Origin: Antedon mediterranea
Lineage: Eukaryota > Echinodermata > Crinoidea > Comatulida > Antedonidae
Direction of reading: 5' to 3'
Length of the DNA: 64,000 nucleotides
Assembly: GCF_964355755.1 (NCBI RefSeq)
Contig: NC_092675.1
Span: forward strand, 1,865,001-1,929,000
Both the position numbers and the translations under genes were made by a program. Below, piece by piece: positions 24,101 to 33,700 of this stretch. Numbering within the stretch: the first letter of the stretch is position 1; each line of letters begins with the position of its first letter. The notes beneath the pieces are model-generated. The model ran no database searches. It saw only the letters and a program-made list of their open reading frames with translations, and was not told the DNA's origin.

Positions 24101-25915
24101 CTTATGGATTTTTGTCTTGGAGTTGTAATTTGATGATTTAATTGCATGACTACTAATTCTACGGTTCATCTTATGTAACTCACTATGTGAGAGTGTACAG
24201 TACATGCGAATACGTTTTATGATCAACTTGTAGATTTTATTTCTGAAATGCATGTAAAGTACTTGATATCTAAGTTCAGTTTTTGATTATATTATATTGA
24301 TTATTAATTAATTCATTTTTTTTTAAAAGGGAGAGGAATATTCCATAAGCTTAGATCATTTTATTTGTAAAATTCAACCAAGTCTATCAACTAATGATAC
24401 AGTTATTTTCATTCTACATTGTAAGTATATACATTATATTTATGTAAAGCACTTTTTTTGCATAAACAAACTAAAAGAACATGTACATTTATTTAAATGT
24501 TTTAAATATTTACATTCTTTTCCAGCCAATTATCTCAAAGAATTCCATAGAATTTATGAGCAATTGAAGGGTGTGTGTTCAGCAGCTGCTATTTTTGTGG
24601 AAGGACCTTTTGAAGATACACAAAGTAAAGTAAGATACTTGAAGAAAATTGCATTTCTATAAATTTATTGTGGCATAATTAAAATAAAAATAAATATATT
24701 ATTTATGTTAACCCAATCGGCTAATTAGCTGAACATTTTATTAACACATTTTTCTAGAATTTTTAGTAAACCTTTTTATTTATTTGTTTTCACCACCATG
24801 CACTATACTGCACAAATGTTGAGCTTAATGGTCATTCTGCACACGCTCATAAGAGCTTGTGCAGAATGACTATTAGACTCAATGGCTCAGTCACATGATG
24901 CATCATAAAAACTAAATGTTGCTTGATTATTATCAATGATATTTTTTCGTTATATTATATTGAATATGGGAAACAAGGCTGCTTTTTCGCCAGCTTTACA
25001 TTTTACAGCTGAGAACTTCCTCCATCCGAATTTGACCGGGGGATTGGAACTGTTTCTATGTTACAACATCAATACAATCTTTGTTATCACTAATATAACT
25101 TGCTTTGTAACAGAAATATGTAACGCAGTTCTTTCCATGTGCATTGATTGTAAACGTACCATGGCACCAAATACTAAGCTTGTTTGACAGTGACAAGAAA
25201 CAACAAAAAGAAGACAAAATACTAAATGCTGCCCTCTATGGTGGAGTTGAACTGGCTATTAAATTCATTTTAAACACTGTCAGTACTGGGGCTCATGTGC
25301 TCAAAGGAAAAGTATATAAGCACTATATGGTTGACATGAAACTCAAGTAAATACAAATGTTTAACTTATTTTTATTACTCATGTTCGACTTTGGCTAATG
25401 ATGGGCATACTTTCAAACACTAACATCATTTTCATGATTGATTTTCATTTAACAGCAACAGTAAGCTTTTTAACAGAGGTATAAATATTGTACAAAGGCT
25501 TGGGGGTTGTAGCAAGAAAGTAGCCACTGATGCCATCCTGAAGTCCATCTATCAAACTGACCATCTGCCAGAGGGTATACACGAAGAAAAGATTTCGCAA
25601 CACATCCTGCAAGCCAATGGTGGCACTAAGGTACGATTTTAAGATAATGTTGATGATAATATTTAAGGATTTCTTTAAGTGAAAAGTTGGACAAAAACAT
25701 AAATTGGCACCCACTCAATTTCAATTTCTGCTTGCCACCCCCGCTATTTTCTTCCTCTGATTTTTTTCTACTGTGAATACATGATTTTATTTCAGCTAGT
25801 ACCACTAGCATTGGTTTTAGCAATCAAGAATTGCACCGTTCAAGAAGCGAAGGCTGCCCTCAACTCATCAAAACAAATTCGTACAGCTATTAATCAAACT
25901 TATGATGCTGACTGA
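15131..25915 (+). CDS. GCKR: Glucokinase regulatory protein homologue (GKRP/MurQ SIS family), complete, 16 exons
   Basis: Exons: 15131-15221, 15588-15649, 16073-16141, 16890-16955, 17323-17463, 18768-18821, 20567-20702, 21713-21777, 22341-22561, 22992-23089, 23903-23979, 24330-24420, 24526-24629, 25114-25346, 25456-25630 and 25796-25915. The total is 1803 nt, 600 aa (vertebrate GKRP is about 625). Key matches are PVTEMSND near the N-terminus, the phosphosugar-binding loop [18 protein letters not shown] (about residue 79), [44 protein letters not shown] (about 232), a second SIS domain starting [19 protein letters not shown], and the all-helical C-terminal lid with [15 protein letters not shown] and NNSKLFNR. 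In vertebrates GKRP binds glucokinase in the nucleus under fructose-phosphate control, while bacterial MurQ is an etherase. The lid domain places this protein with GKRP. The exon-7 donor is a weak GTTTGA. The start codon is the first of two adjacent ATGs, and a 5' UTR exon upstream is possible. Confidence 0.93.
16303..16638. mobile_element. MITE family B, best complete copy (GCKR intron 3)
   Basis: The left end TATGTATTGTTCCCCCAAAA leads into ACATGAAAAATGAAGATTAA; the right end is GGGGGACAATACATCTTTAA. Inverted ends and inner blocks (AAGTGGATAACTATTA) are shared with the copies at 7791, 9658, 40221 and 44497. Confidence 0.65.
18095..18196. mobile_element. MITE family A, truncated copy (GCKR intron 5)
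   Basis: It keeps GCCTTGTCCACACACTTC, AATGTGATGTGCCCATGGAC and two CACTACCATATTT blocks, and ends at GGGCACATC. The right TIR is missing. Confidence 0.75.
18373..18617. mobile_element. Possible MITE with TTTTCCAC-type ends
   Basis: GCTAATTTTCCACCTTCAAA at the left and TTTGCCTAGTGGAAAATCTG at the right are inverted relatives about 240 bp apart. The interior has ATTCGCTATTTGTTGGGG and GATTCGCATGAAC. This is a single copy here, so the call is tentative. Confidence 0.4.
18822..20387. other. GCKR intron 6, first part
   Basis: A long AT-rich intron. The only structured feature noticed is the tRNA-like fragment at 19725-19815. There is no open frame of interest. Confidence 0.4.
19725..19815 (-). 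mobile_element. tRNA-derived SINE head (minus strand)
   Basis: Read on the minus strand it gives TTGGTGGTCTAAAGGTATGC (A-box-like) and GGTTGTGAGTTCGAGCACA (B-box GTTCGA). The spacing is right for a pol III internal promoter. It lacks an intact acceptor stem, so a SINE fragment is likelier than a tRNA gene. Confidence 0.5.
20388..20540. mobile_element. MITE family A copy abutting GCKR exon 7
   Basis: Interior AATGTGATGTGCCCATGGAC and right end TTTGATAGAGTAAACAGAGC are clear; the left TIR is degraded. Its right end lies about 26 bases upstream of the exon-7 acceptor at 20566. Confidence 0.8.
23131..23264. repeat. 17-bp tandem repeat, six copies, inside a family E element
   Basis: After the family E text CAGTAGAACCACTCCTTTGG come six units of ATTCTGGGAATACCCA plus C or A, starting at 23163, with single-base variants. 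It is intronic (GCKR intron 10). Open frames through it are repeat artefacts. Confidence 0.85.
23535..23850 (+). mobile_element. tRNA-derived SINE (GCKR intron 10)
   Basis: The head has GAGTGGCCAAGCAGTTAAG (A box) and AGTGTTCGAGGCTCAC (B box). The body GGTTCTGGTGGTAGAACCAG, GGGCTATAAACC and GAGACGAGTAGAGTAGG, then a G-run, is shared with 39945-40145. The 3' part ends in an AATAAATAA-rich tail near 23835-23870. Confidence 0.7.
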
Positions 25916-25948
25916 GACAGAATTGAATGGAAGTAACCACTTTATGTA

Positions 25949-26090
25949 TTAAGCTCTGTCTACACCATCAAACTAGTGTGATGTGCCCAAATATGATTGT
26001 GATATGCCTAAATATGGTAGTGATATGACATAATCGTGTCCATATCACTTTTTTTTTCAAGTAAAATTTGATAGTGTAGACAGAGCTTAA
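25949..26090. mobile_element. MITE family A copy just 3' of GCKR
   Basis: TTAAGCTCTGTCTACACCAT at the left and its complement TGATAGTGTAGACAGAGCTT at the right. It starts 34 bases after the GCKR stop, so it is probably part of that gene's 3' UTR. Confidence 0.9.
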
Positions 26091-26767
26091 TTTCTTTATT
26101 ACCAGCAAAATAATACAGTATGATTATTACAAATAAGCATTGTTTAAAATTTACCTCAAAATAATTAATTATTGTTTAAATTACGTCCAAAGTTTAACTA
26201 TTTGTATAAATATGTATCTTATTTTATAATGAAATTTATAATAATGGAAATTTGCTATGAAATTTGATTGATATGATTTTGTGTGTGCCAAGTTTCAGTA
26301 CTTTGAAACAATTATTATTTTATACTTTTGATCATTTTAGAAACATACCGTAGATACTGCATAAATTATATTATACAAAGAAAACAATGATAAATGTATA
26401 TAAAGTAATTATGTGTAGTTATAAAAAATTTATAATCAGGTTTATGAAATTATTAAATAATATAAATATTAAAAAAATAATAATACAGGTATTTTACACC
26501 AATATTCTCAGGTGCCTTTAATAAATGCATTAATTCAAAATTAATTCAAAATATGTTAGTGTGTAAAAGAATGATATATTGATTTCGATATTGTAAAGTA
26601 CCACCAATATTATATATATATATATATTTTAATGATCATTAATTTTACAATCACTAGTGCAATAAATGTGATGATTGTTTGATGAATGTTGTCTATCATT
26701 AAATAATTTATTAATTCTTCATTATTTTCGCTGGTCAATGAATTAAATCAATTATTTTCCTCATTTC

Positions 26768-26885
26768 AGTTCCCACTTTTCCCCCCCCCCCCTCCCTCCT
26801 CACTCACTCTCCACCCCTCTCCTCCCCTCCTCACTCACTCTTTCCCCCCCCCCACTCACTCTCCCTCACCCCTCACGTAATCACT
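26768..26885. repeat. C/T-rich low-complexity tract
   Basis: Two long C runs are separated by CTCACTCACTC, CTCCCTC and CTCCCCTCC-type text. The strand asymmetry is strong (almost no G over about 110 bases). Confidence 0.85.
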
Positions 26886-28472
26886 CACTTATTTACACAC
26901 GCACTTGTCAAAACTGTCACATCGTGTCCAAGGTATTTCAAGCTTGTATGTACTAGATGGCACGCTCGCTTCGCTCGCGTACCATCTAGGTCGTGCCCAC
27001 AGATGGTTCTCGAATACACAGTATTTTCCAGCGAGAAAAAAATGGAGATTTCAAATGTACGTACTGCAGGACTATAATACATTGTCGTTTACAGAAACGA
27101 ATAAATATACACGATGATTTATGTAGTCAGCTAAAATTAGCACCCTGGGAATTACTTCCGAGAGAGAAACAAAATGAGTCAAATTTTTTTATTTGGACTC
27201 ATTTAAACAAACCCAATTTGTGTTTTGTATGTAACATTAAGGGTTGAGGGATGGGGGAAGAAGATAGGTACAAAGAGGAAACATTTTAAAATATATTCTT
27301 ATCCACTCAGTAACGAAATATTGTTTTTAATGTTTTATAGGCCTATAAATAATATACCACTAAATACAGTAAAACATTTACGATTTAATACTTTGTTAAA
27401 ACTCTCACTGTCATAGTCGATTGAAATAGTAAAGTACATGTAACGATACACCACTACGTACGTACGTTTATATATTTTTAAATTATTAATTAATACAAAC
27501 GTTGAGAAGCAACTGTCAGTAATAACGTTTATTTATTTGTATATTATATGTTTATAATCTAACAGTAGGGCCTACCCACACTCACAGTAATAAAGTTTAT
27601 TTGTATATTTGTTTATATTATTATCTAACAGTACCAACACTCACAGTAAGATATTTGCGATTCAAATTGCGATCAAAAGTGCATTGCAATACTATTTATG
27701 TTTATTCTCCAAGGGGGCCCATAAATCTAAATCTATACCTCTATGGTTAAACCAAATAATTTGGAATGTTCCATTCATCACAAATCAATACATGTGTAAA
27801 AACGTATATTACATGTATCAAAATACCATTTTTTAAAGAAAATCGGCCTGTCTTCAACATTATGATGCTGTACTCGAACTGTTCAACCGGTTTTCAGCTA
27901 TTAAAAACAATTATCGTAGGAGGAGATAGGAAAATGCGAAGTGTCCTCGTATTATTGTGTGCGGGTATTTTTCAAATTGACATCCATTAGACAGTGTATA
28001 CCACGATCGGAAAACACCCCTATTTGGGGCAAATCGTTGAACCTAAATTCGTTCCAATCGTCAATAACTAATTATCGAACTCAATTTAATTAGTAGACAG
28101 GGTTACATCAGGTGGTTAAAATCAGTACCGAAAGTACGAACCAACTTTACATACCATCGAGTAAACATTCTAGAAATAACGCGCGATTTACCGATTTTTG
28201 CCCTTACGTAAATTTATATATAGATTCATACGTTTTCGTGAATTTTCGGAAATGAAATACTGCGTACACTCGCAATCGTTCGTACATCATCGGTACGAAT
28301 CGGGATTGAAGTTACAATGGGACACAAGAAGTCAGAGGATTAATAAAATTACATTTGAAACATGTGCATTCACCAAGTGTAAACGAATACAACCAGTCGC
28401 TGGGACTATTACTCTCTAATATTTTTGTAAGACAACTAGACGTGACGAACAGTTTGTAAAAAGATAAAATTA

Positions 28473-28478
28473 TTTATT
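28473..28478 (-). terminator. Candidate poly(A) signal for the 176-aa Ig gene
   Basis: AATAAA on the minus strand, in an AATAAATAAATAA run about 65 bases past the stop codon. Confidence 0.4.
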
Positions 28479-28540
28479 TATTTTTTTTGTAAAATGATAT
28501 TAATATATTCTAGAAACTCGAATGATATTTATGCATTGAG

Positions 28541-30387
28541 TTAATCGTCATCCGGGTCTTCATCGTCACCACCCGCCGATCTGTGTAAATTAAAAAATGC
28601 CAGATTTATATTTTGTGTACGATGGTTCACGTTACAAATAATACTTTAATTTTCAATATTATTGGATTAATATAATAAATACTACTGCAATACTATTTCT
28701 TTAATTGAATTACATATTTTTTGAGTTGCGAACGTTAATCGGAAGGTAGCCTTGTACAAATCAAAATTTAAAAAAAAACGTTAATTTTACCTTGATTTAT
28801 ATCGCATGCACCCAAGAGAAACTGTCCAACCAACTAGCATAGTGATGCATAGCATTAGGGAAACTACTAAGATATTATCCAATCCAAGAACTTCATTTTG
28901 CTGATTTAACCACGAATCTTCAAATAAAAAGTTGTATTTATGTTGAATGGTATGCAATATATCATATCATGTGATATATATCGTACAAAACTTTCCAAAA
29001 GCTAAAGGGCCGTGTCAAGATTATATTACTCCGTGTAACGCAGTTAACACAATGTTTACCGCGGTTAACGCATGTTACCGCAGTTAACACAATGTTTACC
29101 GCGGTTAATGCAATGTTACCGCGGTTAACGCAATAACGATCTTTACAAGTACGAGTATTAATTTAAGATGCAACTAGTGCCATTTATCACTGAAGCGAAT
29201 CATACATTTTAACACGATTTGAGATGATGAGAAGTTTGATAAATTCCGATAAATGAAAATGGTGACAATGTTTGATAACAGATATATCGGCATGGCTGTG
29301 TTTGTCAATCTGTCACCATTTCTAATGTTTTATTTTGGGCAAGCTGTTTCGTCAGTAGCATTGCAATAATTCTAAAAGTTAGATAGATAGTATTACCAGA
29401 TTCACCCATCGCGTGTCCAGTTGATCCAAAATGAAGATATACCGTGTTTGCGACCGCTTTCTCATCTTCACCGTGATTTATCTCGCAGTCGTATGTCCCT
29501 CTATCATCGTGTTGTAAGTCTAGAATCTCAACATTGTTATTATCGTCGATAGAGATTCTATCAGTTTGGTTCAGTTTCCAGCCATCTTTCTTCCATTGGA
29601 TCTTGGCATTTTGTTGGTACATCAACACGGGTTCGGACTTGCACGCTAGGTTGACCGTGCGGCCTTGTTCAACCCACTCCTCGATTAAGAAATCTAAAAA
29701 TATTACCACGACATATATTTGTAATCGATTTGCGACTATGCATAAGCCGACCACAAGGTAAATTGCTGCAATTTCACTAATATGTAACATAGTTGATACT
29801 AATACAAAGATAATTATATAAAATAAACAGAATGTTTCTACTCTAATTTGCTGGATTAATGTGGGAAAGGAAATACAATAACAATAGCCCTAAAGCTCCG
29901 TATACACTATCAAACTTAATGTGATGTGCCCATATATGGACATGATGATGTCATATCACTACCATATTTAAGCATACTATCACGACCATATTTAAGCATA
30001 TCACATTTTGTCAAACTAGTTTAATAGTGTAGACAGAGCTTAACCCTACTTCAATTGAGATCATCTGAATACAGTTAAAACATTAGCACAAGTGTATACG
30101 TACATAATAACCTATTGACTAAGAAAAGGATAGGCCTGAGCAAAGGATTGTTTACCTAGGCCTAGGCTAGGCAACCTATAAGCTATAACAATATTACAAA
30201 AATTGGCTTGGCTTGATTACTAATACTAGGCTTAGTAGGCCAACTACATGCTTACTTATCTAGGCCTAGGTTAGCTTCTACGCCTACAATTTTTAATATC
30301 AAATTAAATACTGTACTTACTATTTGCCGTAACCTGTTTCGATACGAATATTATAAGACTAATTAGGCCTAAAAACTTTAAATGCAT
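28541..30387 (-). CDS. Single-Ig type I membrane protein, complete, four exons
   Basis: Minus-strand exons are 30387-30321, 29693-29397, 28917-28791 and 28580-28541, giving 531 nt and 176 aa. Exon 1 encodes a signal peptide (MHLKFLGLISLIIFVS...). Exon 2 is an Ig domain with NLACKSEP (first Cys), IQWKKDGWKL (core Trp) and DDRGTYDCEINH (the D-x-G-x-Y-x-C motif). Exon 3 carries a transmembrane helix (NILVVSLMLCITMLVGW) followed by CMRYKS. Exon 4 gives a short acidic tail, SAGGDDEDPDDD. Introns are phase 1, 1 and 2, and the Ig exon is symmetric 1-1 as usual for Ig domains. No specific orthologue is recognised. It probably acts at the cell surface in adhesion or recognition. It is divergently arranged with the FAM187-like gene. 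Confidence 0.78.
29035..29130. repeat. Short tandem repeat (ACCGCGGTTAACGCAATGTT type)
   Basis: About five imperfect copies of a roughly 20-bp unit containing CCGCGGTTAA, inside intron 2 of the 176-aa Ig gene. Confidence 0.75.
29891..30043. mobile_element. MITE family A copy (Ig-gene intron 1)
   Basis: TAAAGCTCCGTATACACTAT at the left, TTTAATAGTGTAGACAGAGC at the right, and CCCATATATGGACATGATGA inside. Confidence 0.87.
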
Positions 30388-30783
30388 TTCATTAGTACAA
30401 ACACAAATAAGGGTATTATTTGCTTTCTAAAATATATAAATTATATACAATCCTACATCCTGCTTCTTTAACCATGCCGCAGAGATAAGAGAGGAGTATT
30501 ACTTCTTTAGGCGGTTGTTTGCGTTACCATAACGCTGGTATACGTCACTGTTGATTATAATTTACGCACACACGCCCGCGTTACTGGGTTACACGTGCGT
30601 ACATAATGATATGCACGCGTGCGCATAGAATAGCGATAGAATGATAGATCGTAAATTTATCCCTCGAATGCGACTTTTGAGATGATGTGCGATAATTAGA
30701 AACTCCAATAAATGAAATTCTATGAAATTGTAACACAAATACCGTGCTGATGATTTCTTCTTGAGGATGAGAAAGAGTTTGAT
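30388..30783. promoter_or_regulatory. Shared upstream region of two divergent Ig genes
   Basis: Only 396 bases separate the start codons of the minus-strand single-Ig gene and the plus-strand FAM187-like gene, so both promoters must lie here or overlap. The region contains a locally GC-rich, CpG-containing block (CACACACGCCCGCG and CACGTGCGTACATAATGATA near 30565-30620). No TATA box could be assigned with confidence. Confidence 0.5.
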
Positions 30784-33700
30784 ATGAAAATCAAAGTAGC
30801 GTCTTTTATCTTGAGTGTCTTGCTGACTTTTGGACCTATTGTTCAGTGTAAACAACGTGAGTTATACTTCTATATTATAATTTCATAGGGCTAGCTAGGA
30901 TAGGCCTAGCCTAGGCCTAGGCCTAGGTCTACACAATTTACCCTTTTGATGCACTGCCGATCAATTACTATGTTCGTAAGTTTGAACCTAGGAAGCCCCA
31001 AGCATACGACTAACAGGGGTGGTGGTGGTGATACAAATTCCTTAGATCCCGTGCACGTGTGATTCGTATATTATTTGTGAATTCTAATTAACTTTTTAAT
31101 TCCAGTTGGTAAGAAATACCCACCATGGGTGAAAGAGCTTCGGAAAGATGCAATGGAGCAAATGAAAGAGTACATATATAACTTCATAGACAATGACATC
31201 GGTGACATTATCGACGATGTAAAGAGCGGAAAGGTACCACCAGAGGATATTCCCGGAAAGCTCAGTCAATATGGTATTTTCCTGGACGCCCCGGGCGAAG
31301 AAATTGCGTCAACTATACGTGAAAAATTCAATGATAATTCAAACAATTTGGAAAAAAATGCCGAGCATAAAGGGATAAATGAGAATAACGAGGTTAAACA
31401 AAGTAGAAAAGATAAAAACGAACGTGTTCAAGAATTAGAAGAAATTGAGAATATAGTGAAAAAAATGGTGAGCGGTGGTGATTCCCCTAAAAAAGATGAT
31501 TTATTGTCCGCAGTAAAAGAGGCGGCATATAAAGGAGATGTGGATGATCCAGAAAAACGAAAAGAAATGTTTGATGTTGTTTACAACTTGATGGATAATG
31601 TCAAAGAGAAACAAACTGATAAAGATGCTATCGGGCGCCTTGTTGACGACAACGACATCGACATGAACAAAAAAGAAAAGCAAGCTTTTGTAAAGAACGG
31701 TGACCTCAGAGAAATGGAAAAGGTATCAAAGGTTGGCATGAGTGATCGTAATGATATAAAGGATTCTTCCTATTATAACTCTAGAAACAGTGACAATGTC
31801 AATAAAGAAGAGACAGATAAGTTAGAAGAAATCGTTAAAGATTCAGTGAAATCTGACGGTGACAATCAAGAACATTTAAAGGAAAAAGAAGATAATCATG
31901 ATGGTTATGATAATGAACGGTTAGAAAAGAAAAGAGATAAAGATGACAAGAAAGATAAAGATATGGAGAAAGAAATCGATGATGATGAGGTAGAAGAGTT
32001 GGAGAACGTCGATTTGGATGAGGAAGAGGAAGATGATGTTGATGAAAAAGATCAAAATGAGCAGCACCAGGGTGACAAGTTGGAAGCATTAGAGAAGAAA
32101 TTGCACGAGGAGCAACAGGAGGAGGATGAACAGGAAGAAGATAATGGAGAAGAACAGAGCGAGAAGCAAGATAAAGAGTTTAAAGATGTAAACGAAAAGA
32201 ATTTGGAAAAGGAAGAAGATGAAGAGAACGAAGAAAAAAGTACAGAGTTAAAAGAAGATGAGGATGATCGTAAAGATAAATCGGAAGAAGGTGATACAAA
32301 AGAGAAGGAAATTAAGCATGGGGAAAACGGGAATGATAAAGAGGAAAAGGAAAAAGAAAAGAAGGGAAAGAAAAAGAAAGACAAAGAAAAGAAAAATAAA
32401 GAAAGAAAAAAGAAGAAAAAACGTAAGAAGAAAGATGATAAAAAAGAGAAACGCAAATCTTCTTCAGATGACAATAACAAGGAAGAAAAGATGAAAATTA
32501 TCGATAAAATAAAGAAAGCTTTTCATCGCAGACGTCAAAGAAGAAACATCGGGGACTCGTTTGATTGTGAAGGTGAAGAAGAGACAAGAAGTCGCACTAT
32601 TCCCGCCGTTACTTACCGTGGAGAAGATCTTCTTCTTCCGTGTGATCAGTGGTAAGAAGCATATTCAACGAATTTTAACTATTAAAAAGTGTTGTAAACT
32701 GTATTGAATAACAAAATAAAGTTAAGCAGTTATCTACATCGTTTGTTGGTTTTTATAACTTGTGATTATTTTGATTATCAATATCACCAAATGATATTTG
32801 ATTTTACACTCGAATACTTTTCTTGAATACCATTTATAAATTATTAAAATGTATTAGCATGAACATTTCAATAAAATGTATGCCTTCATACATGGTTTAA
32901 AAGAAAATTACAATAGAGATACTAGACTATTCCCGTTCGATGTTTTCTAAATTCTAAAAAAAGAAAAAAACAATCCATTATGCCCGTATTAATGTTACTG
33001 TCTCAATTTTGACCATTCTCACTGCGCTCTTGTAATACAAATCCAGTCATACTTCACTTTTTGATTATTCTTCCAATATTCTACTCTGTCTACACTATCA
33101 AACAGACAATCAGACAAAAAAATGTGATGTGCACATGACATGATGATTTCATATCACTACCGTATTTGGGCATATTACTACGATATTTAAGAACATCACA
33201 ATTCTTTGGCCAAACTAGTTTGCTTTATGCTTCCTTAAAATACACAAGCAGCTTTGTCATTGGCTACATGTGGTTTTTGAGTGGTACACAATTTGCATAC
33301 ACAACATAGAGGTGCATAGTGCATAGCACGCACATTCTTATATGCATTTTATTTCTATTGAAGTATCACGGGACCGCAGAAAGCCGGAGTTAAATGGGAG
33401 AGAAAGATAAAGGGCAAAGTGAAGACTATTACATTTGACGACAATGAAGATGAAAGCAAAAACCGTTACATTTTAACACCGTATAATGAACTAATGATAA
33501 AACAAATTAGACTTTCAGAAAAAGGCGTATATTATTGCTGGACTAACAGGTAAATAAATAAATAAGTATCACTTCTAAATGTTACCCGATTCTTTAATAC
33601 TACAATATTTGCCTACTATCATAGGAATATTTGGTAATACTGTCATCTCGTACTTGTATCACATGCAGCGGTGCCTGTACCATGTAATGCTAGTTTAAAG

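Larger units (their letters stand above)
26091..28540. other. Intergenic, no convincing gene
   Basis: AT-rich. It includes a C/T-rich run (26768-26885), a small hairpin (TAGATGGCACGCTCGCTTCG paired with its complement, 26954-26990) and several 60-85-codon open frames with no recognisable family. The frame at 28198-28419 was examined and left uncalled. Confidence 0.4.

Noticed and set aside
24936-25074. Frame with [20 protein letters not shown] as an extra GCKR exon
   Set aside because: Exon 13 joins directly to 25114 in phase 0 and the total is then a whole number of codons matching GKRP. The extra exon lacks usable splice sites in phase.
26885-27247. Cys-containing frames resembling a zinc finger (FKCTYCRT)
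   Set aside because: Only one C-x2-C, no matching His/Cys pair at proper spacing, no flanking exons.
32052-32480. Minus-strand Ser/Phe-rich frame of 142 codons
   Set aside because: Mirror of the poly-Glu/Lys coding tract on the plus strand.
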